Of a stretch of 64,000 nt of DNA, positions 23,926-33,744 are shown piece after piece (the first letter of the stretch is position 1; the number at the start of each line of letters is the position of its first letter). The translations under genes were made by a program, and so were the position numbers. Below the pieces are notes generated by a model. It was not told the origin of the DNA, did not search any database, and saw only the letters and a list, made by a program, of their open reading frames with translations. Source of the DNA: Xanthobacter aminoxidans (GTDB taxonomy: Bacteria > Pseudomonadota > Alphaproteobacteria > Rhizobiales > Xanthobacteraceae); contig NZ_JAMJXC010000017.1 in the NCBI RefSeq assembly GCF_023571765.1, positions 1 to 64,000 of the forward strand. The letters are read 5' to 3'.

Positions 23926-26561
23926 TGCGGGTTCGTCGCCTGAGGATCGAGAATTTCCGCAAGTTCCGTGCCCCGGTAGTGGTGGACGGCTTCACCGATG
24001 GGCTGAACCTCGTCTGCGAGCCCAACGAGACCGGCAAGTCCACCGTGCTGGACGCCCTGCGCGCGGCCCTGTTCGAGCGCCACAGCGCCAAGAGCGACCG
24101 CATCCGCTCCTTCCGCCCGCAGGGCGACGAGGTGGCGCCGAGTGTGGAACTGGCCTTCGACGTGAATGGCGAGGAATGGCGCCTCACCAAGCGCTTCCTG
24201 CTCTCGCCCTCCGTGACGCTGGAGGGGCCGGAGGGGCGGTTCGCCTCCGATGCGGCCGAGGAAAAGCTGCAGGGCCTCCTCGGCTTCACCCGCGCCGGCA
24301 ACCGTGGCGCCGACGACGACAGCCGCGGCGCGCTCGGTCTGCTCTGGGTGGAGCAGGGCCAGTCCTTCCTCCTCGGCAGTCCGGGCGAGACCGCCCGCCG
24401 CACGCTGGAGGAGGCTCTGGCCGGCGAGATCGGCGCCGTCACCGGCGGCCGTCGCGCCAAGGCGGTGGTGGCACAGGTGGAGAAGGCGCTGGCCGATTTC
24501 TACACCGCCACCGGCCGCTCGACCGGCAAGCTCAAGCAGGCCGACGCCGCCGAGGCGGCCGCCCGCGCCGCCGCCACCGAGCGGGCGCGGGAGCTGGAGC
24601 AGTTCGAGGGCGTGCTGGAGCAACTGGAATACAAGCGCAACGAGCGCCGCCGGCTTGTGCGCGACATCGAGGACCCCCAGACCGACGCCGATCTGAAGAA
24701 GCTCGACGAGGACATCGCCCGCGCCCGTGCCGCCGGGCAGGCGCTGGAGATCGCCACCCTCGCCGTGCGCGAGCAGTCCGCCCGCCGCAGCGCGCTGGAG
24801 GAGCGCCACGCCGTGCGCGAGAAGCTCGCGACCCAGCTTCAGGCCGCTGAGACAAAGGTGGCGGGCGCCACGGAGGCCGTGAGCACCCATGCCGAGGTGA
24901 TCAGTCGCGTCCGCTCCAGCGAAAGGACGGCGGCCCTGGCGCTGGAGGCGGCCCGAACAGCCCTGCGCGAGGCGGAGACCCGGCGAGACCAGTCCGTCGC
25001 CGAGCGCGCCGCCGCCGAGCGCCGCCTTGTACTGGCCGCCGCCTTCGCCCGGCTCGACCGTGCCGAGGCCCATGCCGCGAACATTCGCGAGCGGGAAACG
25101 CGCATCGCGGCCTCGCGCATGGATGCCGCTGCCGTGGATCGCCTGCGCCAATTGGAGGACGCGGAGAGCGCCGCGCGCGCCCAGGCGGAAGCCGGCGCCG
25201 CCACGCTGACCGTGACCCTCGAGCCCGGCGCTCCGCAGATCCTCCTCGATGGGACGCCGCTGACCGAGGGCGCCATCCGCCTGAGCCGGCCGCGCAGCCT
25301 CTCCATTCCCGGCGTCGGCACCATCGCCTTCGCCCCGCCACCTTCGGGCGAGCCGGCGCTGGCGCGGCTGCGGGCGGCGCGGCGCGATCTCGCCGATTTC
25401 CTCACGGGCGTGGGCCACGACACGCCGCAGGCCGCCCGCACCGCGGGCCGGGCGCGGGCTATCGACGAGGCCGAGCTTCTGGGGCTTCGCACACGGCTCA
25501 AGGCCGAATGCCCTGCGGATGCCGCCCTCGGCATTCCCGCCGGCCTCGATCCCCTGCGCGGCGCGCTCGCTGACGTGGAGCGACCGGCGCCGGAAACCAA
25601 GGATACCGCATTCCCCGCCGCCGACGTGGAGACGCCCTATCGCGCCGCCCGCGCCGCCGAGACGGAGGCCGCCGCCCGCCGGGAGGCGGCGCTGGACAGC
25701 CTGAAGGCGGGCGAACTGAAGGAAGTCGCCCTCGCCGCCGCGCTGGAGCGGGCCGAGGCCGAGCGGGCGCGGCTCGCCTCTGATCTTGCAGCCGATCGCG
25801 CCGCGCTCGCGGACGAAGATCTCGCCGCTGCCCTGGAGGACGCGCGTGCCGCCGAGGCCCGCGCGCTGGTGGATTGCGACACCGCCCGCCGCGCTGCCGA
25901 AGGGCTGGACGCGGACGGCTTCATCCGCCGCCGCGACACGCTGCGCAAGAGGCGCGACACGCTGCAATCCCAGCTGCCCGAGCTGGCCGGCGCGGTGGCG
26001 CGGCTGGAGGAGCAGGCGCGCACGCTGGGCGGGGAAGGTCCCGCGACCCGCAAGGCAGCCGCCGACGAGGAAGCCGAGGCCGCCGCCGCCGCCCACGCCC
26101 GGCTCAAAAGCGAGGCGGACACGCTGGCGCTCCTGCTCAAGGTGCTGAAGGAGGCGCAGCAGGACGCGGCGCGGCGCTATCTTGCCCCCGTCACCCGGCG
26201 CATCGAGCCCTATGTGCGGCGCCTCCTGCCCTCCGCCAGCCTCTCCTTCGGCGAGGATCTCAAGCCCCAGCTCCTTACCCGCGCCGGCCGCGAGGAGGCG
26301 GCGGAGATGCTGAGCAAGGGCACGCAGGAGCAGATCGCCATCCTCACCCGCCTCGCCTTCGCCGATCTCCTCATCGACAAGGGCCAGCCCGCCTCGCTGG
26401 TGCTGGACGATGCCCTCGTCTTCGCCGACGACGACCGCTTCGACACCATGATGGAAATCCTCTCCGAAGCCTCCGGCCGCATGCAGGTGCTGGTGCTGAG
26501 CTGCCGGGCCTCGGCATATCGGGCCCTGTCGGCGACGCGCCTCTCGATCCGTCCTGCGTGA
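23925..26561 (+). CDS. SbcC/YhaN-like SMC-type ATPase
   Basis: The 878-residue protein has an N-terminal Walker A (EPNETGKSTVLDAL), long alanine/glutamate-rich coiled coils and a C-terminal ATPase half with SKGTQEQIAI as the signature and LVLDDALVFADDDR as Walker B. This is the Rad50/SbcC layout, partnering the upstream nuclease. No CxxC zinc-hook is present: only isolated cysteines occur, including one in LKAECPADA near the middle. That favours the YhaN subgroup, where dimerisation must differ. I start at the ATG at 23925; a GTG one codon earlier is possible. Confidence 0.88.
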   Translation: MRVRRLRIENFRKFRAPVVVDGFTDGLNLVCEPNETGKSTVLDALRAALFERHSAKSDRIRSFRPQGDEVAPSVELAFDVNGEEWRLTKRFLLSPSVTLEGPEGRFASDAAEEKLQGLLGFTRAGNRGADDDSRGALGLLWVEQGQSFLLGSPGETARRTLEEALAGEIGAVTGGRRAKAVVAQVEKALADFYTATGRSTGKLKQADAAEAAARAAATERARELEQFEGVLEQLEYKRNERRRLVRDIEDPQTDADLKKLDEDIARARAAGQALEIATLAVREQSARRSALEERHAVREKLATQLQAAETKVAGATEAVSTHAEVISRVRSSERTAALALEAARTALREAETRRDQSVAERAAAERRLVLAAAFARLDRAEAHAANIRERETRIAASRMDAAAVDRLRQLEDAESAARAQAEAGAATLTVTLEPGAPQILLDGTPLTEGAIRLSRPRSLSIPGVGTIAFAPPPSGEPALARLRAARRDLADFLTGVGHDTPQAARTAGRARAIDEAELLGLRTRLKAECPADAALGIPAGLDPLRGALADVERPAPETKDTAFPAADVETPYRAARAAETEAAARREAALDSLKAGELKEVALAAALERAEAERARLASDLAADRAALADEDLAAALEDARAAEARALVDCDTARRAAEGLDADGFIRRRDTLRKRRDTLQSQLPELAGAVARLEEQARTLGGEGPATRKAAADEEAEAAAAAHARLKSEADTLALLLKVLKEAQQDAARRYLAPVTRRIEPYVRRLLPSASLSFGEDLKPQLLTRAGREEAAEMLSKGTQEQIAILTRLAFADLLIDKGQPASLVLDDALVFADDDRFDTMMEILSEASGRMQVLVLSCRASAYRALSATRLSIRPA

Positions 26562-26676
26562 TGCTCCCGCACCTCTCGCGACCGTTGTAGGATGGGGGCG
26601 GGAAGGGCACAGGAATGGGCGGGATCGTCACAGCGCGCGCGGGTGCGGGCCGTCCGCGGGAGCCGCGCGGCGACAC

Positions 26677-27708
26677 ATGGGGGCGCCGGTGAGCGGCCCC
26701 GTCGAGAGACTGCGTCTGTGGCTGGCGCAGGAACTTCATCTCGGCGCCATCGTGCGGGCGCTGGTGGTGATCGGTCCGCTGGTGATCGCCTATCTCCTCT
26801 CCGGCGAAGCCGCGCTGGTCAATCTCTGCCTGCTCACCGTCTCGCTGCTGATCCCGGCGCTGAAGCTGCGGCTCAGCCCGGCGGCGGTGATCGTGCAATA
26901 TCTCGTCATCGTCGCCACCTTCTCGATGCTGTTCCTGGCGGCCCCGGTCCCGCCCCTGTTCGTGGTGCTGGCGGCCGTCACCGGCTTCATGGCCGCGGCC
27001 GTGACGCGTTTCGGCACGCTGATGCGGACGCTGGGCAACTGGGTGTTCATCCCCGCCGTCTACCTGGCGCTGGACATCCGCGAGGGGGCGCTGGGCGAGG
27101 CGGCGCTGTGGCAGGCGGGCATGCTGCTCGGGCTTTCCCCGGTGGGGCTCGCCCTCGTCTGCGCCATACAGGCGCTGGACGGGCGGCGGCGGACGCTGGA
27201 GCGATCCGAGATCTTCGGGCCACCCTCCGGCGACTGGCTGGTGCCGGCCGTGGCGACGGCGGCCGCGGTGTTCGCGGCGGCGCTGCTGGTGGAGATGTTC
27301 GACATCCGCGAGGGCCAGTGGCTCATCTGGTCGGCGGCGAGCGTGGTGGTGGGCGACCTTTCCGCCTCCACCGGCAAGCTCAAGCTGCGGGCCATGGGCG
27401 CGCTGGTGGGTGCGCCGCTCGGGCTGCTGATCGGGCTGGTGCTGCCGGTGAGCGACGTGGGCTATTCCTTCTGCGTGCTCGGAGCCATGCTCACGCTGAT
27501 CGCGTTTTCGCGCTACGTGATCGGCTTCGGCGCGCGCTGCTTCTTCATTGCGCTCGCGGCCGCCTTTGCGGGGACGGGTAGTGGCATCGCCACCGAGCGG
27601 GTGGAGAACGTGCTCATCGGCGGTGCCTTCGGTCTCGTCGCCGTTGCCCTCGCCGAAATCGCGCGGCCGCCGCGCCGTCCGCGACCGGAGCGGCCGGCGG
27701 CGCTCTGA
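26677..27708 (+). CDS. FUSC-like integral membrane protein
   Basis: The 343-residue protein has about ten hydrophobic segments in two groups separated by a loop (ALDGRRRTLERSEIFGPPSGD). Motifs such as WSAASVVVGDLSASTGKLKLRAMGALVGAPLG resemble the repeat unit of FUSC/aromatic-acid exporter-like proteins (fusaric acid resistance, YccS). The substrate is unknown. No periplasmic adaptor is adjacent, which aromatic-acid exporters usually have. It starts 115 nt after the SbcC-like gene. Confidence 0.72.
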   Translation: MGAPVSGPVERLRLWLAQELHLGAIVRALVVIGPLVIAYLLSGEAALVNLCLLTVSLLIPALKLRLSPAAVIVQYLVIVATFSMLFLAAPVPPLFVVLAAVTGFMAAAVTRFGTLMRTLGNWVFIPAVYLALDIREGALGEAALWQAGMLLGLSPVGLALVCAIQALDGRRRTLERSEIFGPPSGDWLVPAVATAAAVFAAALLVEMFDIREGQWLIWSAASVVVGDLSASTGKLKLRAMGALVGAPLGLLIGLVLPVSDVGYSFCVLGAMLTLIAFSRYVIGFGARCFFIALAAAFAGTGSGIATERVENVLIGGAFGLVAVALAEIARPPRRPRPERPAAL

Positions 27709-27776
27709 GGCTGGTCAAGCCCGCGCAGCGCCCGAGCGTGGCCCGTTTGGCTTCGGCAAGGCCGAGGCCAATGCCA

Positions 27777-28076
27777 TCAGGCCACCACGTCGACCGGATC
27801 GAGCACGAAGGGAGTGCGCTCGGCGAGGTCGTTGATGTGCGCGAAGTAATTCTCGAAGTGCGGCGTCTCGCGATGGGCGGTGACGGCCGCCGCGTCCACA
27901 TAAAGCTCGTCGATGACGAACCGCGTGGGCTCGGCCTGATCGCGCCAGAAGTCCCAGCGCCGGTTGCCTGGCTCGGCGCGGGTGGCGCGCGCCATGCCCG
28001 TGAGCAGCGCCTGCAACGCTTCCGCCTTGCCCGGGCGGGCGGAGAGAAGGACCACGATCTTGACCGGCGCGCTCAT
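27777..28076 (-). CDS. ABM-domain putative quinol monooxygenase
   Basis: The 99-residue protein has the antibiotic biosynthesis monooxygenase (ABM) dimeric ferredoxin-like fold: KIVVLLSARPGKAEALQALL, EPGNRRWDFWRD and ETPHFENYFAHINDL. Relatives such as YgiN act on quinols without cofactor, and others bind heme, so the reaction here is open. The ATG at 28076 is preceded by GGAACC. It lies upstream of the RND efflux genes' 3' end in the same direction but is separated by 72 bp that include a hairpin. Confidence 0.85.
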   Translation of the reverse strand: MSAPVKIVVLLSARPGKAEALQALLTGMARATRAEPGNRRWDFWRDQAEPTRFVIDELYVDAAAVTAHRETPHFENYFAHINDLAERTPFVLDPVDVVA

Positions 28077-28101
28077 CTTTAGAGGTTCCTTCAGGGGGAA
28101 G

Positions 28102-28129
28102 AGGCCGGAAATGGGCCTCCTTCCGGCCT
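28102..28129. terminator. Inverted repeat between the RND operon end and the ABM gene
   Basis: AGGCCGGAA and TTCCGGCCT form 9-bp arms around a 10-nt loop, just past the RND permease stop on the minus strand. No T run follows, so it is a weak candidate terminator. Confidence 0.4.
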
Positions 28130-28148
28130 GAAGGTCAAGGGGGCTCCG

Positions 28149-31100
28149 CTACTCCGCCGCCTCGTCGAGATGCGGCACCGGGGCGAGGCGCACCGGGGCG
28201 GCGGGCTTCTCGCGCTTGCGGGTGAGCCAGCGCTGGAGCCGGACCATGTAGAGATAGACCACCGGCGTCGTGTAGAGCGTGAGCACCTGGCTCACCATGA
28301 GCCCGCCCACGATGGCGAAGCCGAGCGGACGGCGCAGCTCCGATCCGGTGCCCGTCCCCAGCATCAGCGGCAGGGCGCCGAGCAGCGCGGCCATGGTGGT
28401 CATCATGATGGGTCGGAAGCGGATGAGGCACGCTTCATAGATGGACGCTTCCGGCGACTTGCCCTCGCGCTCCCGCACCAGAGCGAAGTCGATCATCATG
28501 ATCGCGTTCTTCTTCACGATGCCGATGAGCAGCAGGATGCCGATGAGGGCGATGACCGAGAGGTCATAGCCCGCCACATAGAGCACCAGCAGCGCCCCCA
28601 CCCCCGCCGAGGGCAGGCTGGAGAGGATGGTCAGCGGGTGGATGAAGCTCTCATAGAGCACGCCGAGGATGATGTAGACGGCGACGATGGCGGCGAGGAT
28701 CAGGTAGGGCTGGGTGCGGAGCGAGTTCTGGAACGCCTGCGCCGTACCCTGGAAGGTGCCGATCAGCGTCTGCGGCATGCCGGCTTCCTGCTCCGCCTGC
28801 TTGATGGCGTCCACCGCCTGCCCCAGCGCGACACCCGGCGCGAGGTTGAAGGAGAGCGTCACCGCCGGGAACTGGCCCTGGTGGGAGATGGAGAGATAGG
28901 CGGTCTTCGAATTGTCCACCTTCACGAAGGCGGAGAGCGGGATCTCCTCGCCCGTGCGCGGGGAGCGGACATAGACCTTGTCCAGCGCGCCGGGGTCTGT
29001 CTGGAGCTTGGGATCGACCTCCAGGATCACGTGGTATTGCGAGAGCTGGGTGAAGTATTGCGCCACCTGCCGCTGGCCGAAGGCGTCATAGAGCGTGTCG
29101 TCGATCACCATCGGCAGGATGCCGAAGCGGGCGGCGGTGTCGCGGTCGATGGTGAGGGAGACGGTGGGCGCGTTGGTCTGCTGGTCGGTGGCGACGTCGG
29201 TCAGTTCCGGCAGCGATTTCAGCTTGGCCAGCATGCGCGGGCCCCAGGCGTTCAGCTCGTCGAGATTGGCGTCCTGCAATGTGTATTGATACTGGGTGCG
29301 GGAGGTGCGCCCACCTACGTTGATGTCCTGCGAGGCCTGGAGGAATAGGGCGATGCCCTCCACCTTGGCGAGCTGTGGCCTCAGTCGGTGGATCACCTCG
29401 TCGGCGGTCACGTCGCGCTCGCTCCTCGGCTTCAGGGTGATCCAGACGCGGCCGGTGTTGATGGTCTGCGAGCCGCCGGTGGCGCCCACCGAGCCGGAGA
29501 CGTTCTCGATGGCGGGGTCGCGCGCCACGATGTCGAGCAGCGCCATCTGCTTGCTCGTCATGGCCGAGAAGGAGATGTCCTGCGCCGCCTCGGAGAAGCC
29601 CTGGATGAAGCCGGTGTCCTGCTGCGGGAAGAAGCCTTTGGGAATGGCCACATAGAGCCAGCCGGTGGCGGCGACGGTGGCGAGGAGGCTCATCAGGGTG
29701 AGGAACTGGTGCTTCAGCACCCACTTCAGGCCGGTGTCATAGACCTTCAGCATCCCGTCGAAGAAGGCTTCCGCCGCCATGTAGGCGCGCCCGTGCTTCA
29801 CGCCGTGTTCGTTCTTGAGGAACAGGGAGCACATCATGGGCGTCAGCGTCAGCGACACCACCACCGAGACGAGGATGGTGATGGTGACGGTGACGGCGAA
29901 CTCGCGCAAAAGGCGTCCGACGATGCCGCCCATGAGCAGCACGGGGATGAACACCGCCACCAGCGACAGGCTGATGGAGATGATGGTGAAGCCGATCTCG
30001 CCCGCCCCCTTCAGCGCCGCATCGAACGGGCGCATGCCTTCCTCGATGTAGCGATAGATGTTCTCCAGCATCACGATGGCATCGTCGACGACGAAGCCCA
30101 CCGCGATGGTGAGGGCCATGAGGGAGAGATTGTCGAGGCTGTAGCCCACCACATACATCACCGCGAAGGTGCCGATGAGCGCCATGGGCACGGTGACGCT
30201 CGGGATGATGGTGGCCCAGAGGCTGCGCAGGAAGGCGAAGATCACCGCCACCACCAGCGCGATGGTGATGAGCATGGTGAGCTGCACGTCGTCCACCGAG
30301 GCGCGGATGGTCTCGGTGCGATCGCCGATGATCTTCACCGTGATGCCGGGGGGGAGCGACGCTTCCAGCCGCGGGATGGCCGCCTTCACCCGGTCCACCG
30401 CATCGATGACGTTGGCACCGGGCTGCTTGAACACGATGAGCTGGATGCCGCGCTTGCCGTTCTGCCAGGAAGCGAGGCGGGCGTTCTCCGGCCCGTCCAC
30501 CGCGCGGCCGATGTCGCGGATGCGCACCGGCGCGCCGTTTTTGTAGGCGACCACCACCTCGTTCCAGGGCAGGGCAGTGAGCAACTGGTCGTCGGCATAG
30601 ATGGTGAAGCCCTGCGCCGGCCCGTCGAAGCTGCCCTTGGGCTGGTCCACGGTCGCGGCGGCGAGCACCGCGCGCACGTCTTCCAGGCTCATGCCGAGAG
30701 CCGCGATCTTGGCGGGGTCCACCTGCACCCGCACCGCCGGCTTCTGCTCGCCGGTGATCGCCACCTGCGCGATGCCCGGAATCTGGCTCATCTGCTGGGC
30801 GAGGATGGTGTCGGCCGCGTCGTCGAGCTTGGTGAGGGGATGGAGATCCGACTGGACGGACAGGATGAGGATGGGCGCGTCCGCCGGATTGACCTTTCGG
30901 AAGGTGGGCGGGCTCGGCAGGTTCTTGGGCAACTGGCCAGACGCCGCGTTGATCGCGGACTGCACGTCCTGCGCGGCGGCATCGATGCTGCGGCCGAGAT
31001 CGAACTGGATGGTGATGGAGGCGACGCCCAGCGCGCTGGTGGAGGTCATCTGCGTCACGCCGGCGATCTGGCTGAACTGCCGCTCCAGCGGCGTCGCGAC

Positions 31101-31286
31101 GGAGGATGCCATGGTCTCGGGGCTGGCGCCCGGTAGGCTCGCGGAGACCTGGATGGTCGGGAAGTCCACCTGCGGCAGGGGTGCCACGGGCAGCAGCGGA
31201 TAGGCCACGAGGCCGACCAGCAGCAGCGCCGCCATCAGCAGCGTGGTGGCGATGGGCCGCCGGATGAATGGCGCTGAGACGTTCAT
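28149..31286 (-). CDS. RND efflux transporter inner-membrane permease (AcrB/MdtB-like)
   Basis: The 1045-residue permease starts MNVSAPFIRRPIATTLL, the typical first transmembrane helix. It has two groups of helices with large periplasmic loops between them. Motifs such as PLPQVDFPTIQVSASLPGAS and VGFVVDDAIVMLENIYR, with adjacent aspartates for proton relay, mark the hydrophobe/amphiphile subclass, closest in feel to MdtB/MdtC. It takes drug-like substrates using the proton gradient. The ATG at 31286 overlaps the adaptor stop (ATGA). No outer-membrane factor gene is nearby, so TolC-type function must come from elsewhere. Confidence 0.95.
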   Translation of the reverse strand: MNVSAPFIRRPIATTLLMAALLLVGLVAYPLLPVAPLPQVDFPTIQVSASLPGASPETMASSVATPLERQFSQIAGVTQMTSTSALGVASITIQFDLGRSIDAAAQDVQSAINAASGQLPKNLPSPPTFRKVNPADAPILILSVQSDLHPLTKLDDAADTILAQQMSQIPGIAQVAITGEQKPAVRVQVDPAKIAALGMSLEDVRAVLAAATVDQPKGSFDGPAQGFTIYADDQLLTALPWNEVVVAYKNGAPVRIRDIGRAVDGPENARLASWQNGKRGIQLIVFKQPGANVIDAVDRVKAAIPRLEASLPPGITVKIIGDRTETIRASVDDVQLTMLITIALVVAVIFAFLRSLWATIIPSVTVPMALIGTFAVMYVVGYSLDNLSLMALTIAVGFVVDDAIVMLENIYRYIEEGMRPFDAALKGAGEIGFTIISISLSLVAVFIPVLLMGGIVGRLLREFAVTVTITILVSVVVSLTLTPMMCSLFLKNEHGVKHGRAYMAAEAFFDGMLKVYDTGLKWVLKHQFLTLMSLLATVAATGWLYVAIPKGFFPQQDTGFIQGFSEAAQDISFSAMTSKQMALLDIVARDPAIENVSGSVGATGGSQTINTGRVWITLKPRSERDVTADEVIHRLRPQLAKVEGIALFLQASQDINVGGRTSRTQYQYTLQDANLDELNAWGPRMLAKLKSLPELTDVATDQQTNAPTVSLTIDRDTAARFGILPMVIDDTLYDAFGQRQVAQYFTQLSQYHVILEVDPKLQTDPGALDKVYVRSPRTGEEIPLSAFVKVDNSKTAYLSISHQGQFPAVTLSFNLAPGVALGQAVDAIKQAEQEAGMPQTLIGTFQGTAQAFQNSLRTQPYLILAAIVAVYIILGVLYESFIHPLTILSSLPSAGVGALLVLYVAGYDLSVIALIGILLLIGIVKKNAIMMIDFALVREREGKSPEASIYEACLIRFRPIMMTTMAALLGALPLMLGTGTGSELRRPLGFAIVGGLMVSQVLTLYTTPVVYLYMVRLQRWLTRKREKPAAPVRLAPVPHLDEAAE

Positions 31287-32446
31287 GCCGGCGCTCCCAC
31301 CGACACGCTCTTCGCAGGTGGCGCGGCAGGCGGCGGACGCAGGGTGATGCGGGCGCCGGGGGTGAGCTTGTACTGGCCGTCGATCACCACCTGATCGCCC
31401 GCTGCCAGCCCCGTGGCGATGGAGGCGGTGCCGGCGCTGATCCCGCTCGTGGTGACGGCACGCTTCTCCACCGTGTCGTCCGGCTTCACCACATAGACAT
31501 AGAAGCCGTCCGGCCCGCGCTGGATCGCCTGCGCGGGGATGGTGACGACGTCGTGGTGGGTGTCCAGCAGCACCTTCACGTTCACGAAGGCACCGGGCCA
31601 GAGCTTGAGGTCGTCGTTCGGGAACATGGCCTTGATGCGCAGCGTGCCGGTGTCGGAGCTGATCTGGTTGTCGATCAGCGCCACCGTGCCTTCGCCCACC
31701 TTCGTCACGCCGTCGCGGCGGAAGGCGAGGGCCGAGACCGGGCCGCGCGCCAGCGCCGCCTGCATGTCGTCGAAGCGGTCCTGCGGCAGGGTGAAGACGA
31801 CGGCAACGGGCTTCAGCTGGGTGATGACCACCAGCCCGCCCTCGTCGTTGGCATGGACGATGTTGCCCTCGTCCACTAGCCGCACGCCGGTGCGGCCGGA
31901 GATGGGCGCGCGGATGGTGGTGTAGTCGAGCTGGATCTGGGCATTGTCGATGGCCGCCTCGTCGCCCGCGATCTGCGCCTGATACTGGGCGACCAGCGCG
32001 CTCTGGGTATCGAGCTGCTGCTGGGACGCCGCCTGCTTGGGCACCAGAACCTTGTATCGGTCGTAGTCCGCCTTGGCGTTGGCGAGGAGGGCCTCGTCCT
32101 TGGCCCGCGCCGCCTTGGCCTGGGCGAGGGCGGCGGCGAAGGGGCGCTGGTCGATCTGGGCGAGGATGTCGCCCGCCTTCACCTCCTGCCCCTCCTTGAA
32201 CACCACCTTGGTCAGCTCGCCGTCGACGCGGACCTTCACGGTGATGGTGTTGGAGGCCTGCACCGTGCCGATGCCCTCGCCATAGACCGGCACGTCCTCC
32301 ACCTTCACCGCCGTGGCGATGACCGGGATGGGCGGGGGTGGTGCCTTGGGCTTCGGCGCCTGCGCTGCGGCTCCGACCAGTCCCTGCTGCCAGGCGACGG
32401 CACCGGCGACGACGATCAATGAAATGACGAAGGGGAAGACACGCAT
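31283..32446 (-). CDS. RND efflux periplasmic adaptor (MdtA-like)
   Basis: The 387-residue membrane fusion protein has an N-terminal membrane anchor (MRVFPFVISLIVVAGAVAW) and a proline-rich linker. The lipoyl halves (VKVRVDGELTKVVFKEGQEV and DYTTIRAPISGRTGVR) flank a coiled-coil hairpin, and beta-barrel and membrane-proximal domains follow. It bridges the permease to an outer-membrane channel. A TTG six codons earlier is open, but the ATG at 32446 fits the family. It is first in a two-gene operon and diverges from the ECF sigma factor gene. Confidence 0.93.
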   Translation of the reverse strand: MRVFPFVISLIVVAGAVAWQQGLVGAAAQAPKPKAPPPPIPVIATAVKVEDVPVYGEGIGTVQASNTITVKVRVDGELTKVVFKEGQEVKAGDILAQIDQRPFAAALAQAKAARAKDEALLANAKADYDRYKVLVPKQAASQQQLDTQSALVAQYQAQIAGDEAAIDNAQIQLDYTTIRAPISGRTGVRLVDEGNIVHANDEGGLVVITQLKPVAVVFTLPQDRFDDMQAALARGPVSALAFRRDGVTKVGEGTVALIDNQISSDTGTLRIKAMFPNDDLKLWPGAFVNVKVLLDTHHDVVTIPAQAIQRGPDGFYVYVVKPDDTVEKRAVTTSGISAGTASIATGLAAGDQVVIDGQYKLTPGARITLRPPPAAPPAKSVSVGAPA

Positions 32447-32723
32447 CAGGCCGTCCTGCGGCAATAGTCGATGCCCCCTTCAACACCCCCACGGCCAGAA
32501 CCCTGCGCGCATTGCAGCAAAGCTCACGTCTCTGTGATGAGCTGGTCGGAGCGCAGGGTTTGCCGGCCTTGGGTGTTCAAATGCCAGCGTCCGGGCAGCG
32601 GGGAACGGTGGCCGAGGCTGCCGCGACAGACAATCCGGCGGCGATGGACTTGAAGGGAGTTCGCATCATGGTGCCATGTTGCGGGCGGAACGGGCCGGGA
32701 CACAGGCGGGCAGTTGGACGCGC

Positions 32724-33284
32724 ATGCGCGAGCCGAGCGACGAGGAACTCATGTCGGCCATCGCCGCCGGCGATGAAGCCGCGTTCCGCGCGCTCTGCCA
32801 GCGCTATGCGGTGCGGGCCGTCGCCTTCGCCCGGCGCTTCGTGGGCAACGGCAGCGACGCGGAAGACATCGCCCAGGAGGCCCTGCTGCGGGTCTGGCGG
32901 GCGGCGCCCCGCTGGCGGCCGGATGCGGCCTTCGGCACCTGGTTCTACCGCATCGTCATCAATCTGTGCCTCAATGTCCGCCGCCGCCTGCCGTTCTTCG
33001 GCCTCGACGTGGCCGGCGAGCGGGCTGATCCGGCGCCCGACGCGCTCGCCGTCATGGAGCGGCAGGAGGAGGACCGGGCCTTGCTCGCCGCGGTCGCTGC
33101 GCTTCCCGAACGGCAGCGGGTGGCCATATTGCTTACCTATTGGGAGGGGTTCTCCAACGCCCACGCTGCGGAGATTCTCGGCACCTCGGTTTCCGGCGTG
33201 GAGACGCTGCTCGTCCGCGCCCGGCGCAGCCTGCGCCTGAGCCTCGGTGCCGCACAAAAAGAAGGACAGGGCGATGACACGTGA
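32724..33284 (+). CDS. ECF-type RNA polymerase sigma factor
   Basis: The 186-residue sigma factor has region 2 (DEAAFRALCQRYAVRAVAFARRFVGNGSDAEDIAQEALLR, with the -10 recognition helix) and region 4 (LPERQRVAILLTYWEGFSNAHAAEILGTSVSGVETLLVRARRSL). A long ATG-start form from 32676 is possible, but MREPSDEELMSAI is the usual family N-terminus. Its stop overlaps the next gene, and the three following frames are coupled. It probably responds to an envelope or metal signal through those partners. Confidence 0.92.
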   Translation: MREPSDEELMSAIAAGDEAAFRALCQRYAVRAVAFARRFVGNGSDAEDIAQEALLRVWRAAPRWRPDAAFGTWFYRIVINLCLNVRRRLPFFGLDVAGERADPAPDALAVMERQEEDRALLAAVAALPERQRVAILLTYWEGFSNAHAAEILGTSVSGVETLLVRARRSLRLSLGAAQKEGQGDDT

Positions 33285-33744
33285 GGAATTCGAGCACCTC
33301 TTGATCCGCCACGGCACGGATGTCGCGCTGTGGCCGCCTGCGTCCCGCATTGCCGCCGAGGCGTTGCTCGCGACAGACGTGGCGGCGCGGGGGCTGCTGG
33401 CCGGCGAGATCGCGCTGGAGCCGCGGCTCGCCGGCGCAGCGCGACTTGCGAGCGAGGCGGACATGCGGCCGGCGCGGCGTGTCACGCTCGCGCTCGCCAA
33501 CGCGCCGCTGCCGCGCCAGTCCCGCCGCCACCCGGTGCTCTGGCTGCCGGACTGGCTCATCGCGCTCGATCTGCGGCCGGCCTGGCCAAGCATTGCCGCG
33601 CTCGCCGGCATGGCGCTGCTCGGCTTCATGGTGGGGTCGAGCGACACGCTCGTCAGCATCGGCCCGGCCGCGCGGGCGGGCGTGACCACCGATGTCAGCG
33701 CGGTGGTGTTCGAGCCGGGACCCATCGGTGAGGGCGTGCTGTGA
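33274..33744 (+). CDS. Putative membrane anti-sigma factor of the ECF operon
   Basis: The 156-residue protein has a cytoplasmic N-terminal half (EEFEHLLIRHGTDVALWPPA) and one hydrophobic helix (PSIAALAGMALLGFMVGSS), with a short outer C-terminus. It has no named-domain signature that I recognise, but size, topology and position directly after a sigma gene are those of an anti-sigma factor. The ATG at 33274 lies inside the sigma 3' end after AAGGACAGG, a good ribosome binding site. Its stop overlaps the next start. Confidence 0.75.
   Translation: MTREEFEHLLIRHGTDVALWPPASRIAAEALLATDVAARGLLAGEIALEPRLAGAARLASEADMRPARRVTLALANAPLPRQSRRHPVLWLPDWLIALDLRPAWPSIAALAGMALLGFMVGSSDTLVSIGPAARAGVTTDVSAVVFEPGPIGEGVL

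Noticed and set aside
29388-31136. Plus-strand open frame opposite the RND permease
   Set aside because: Histidine/arginine/aspartate-rich translation, typical of the antisense of a membrane protein gene in GC-rich DNA.
32602-32623. GGAAC upstream of the ECF sigma gene as an EcfG or autoregulated promoter
   Set aside because: No CGTT-like -10 occurs at 16-17 nt spacing; the sequence there is GCGA.
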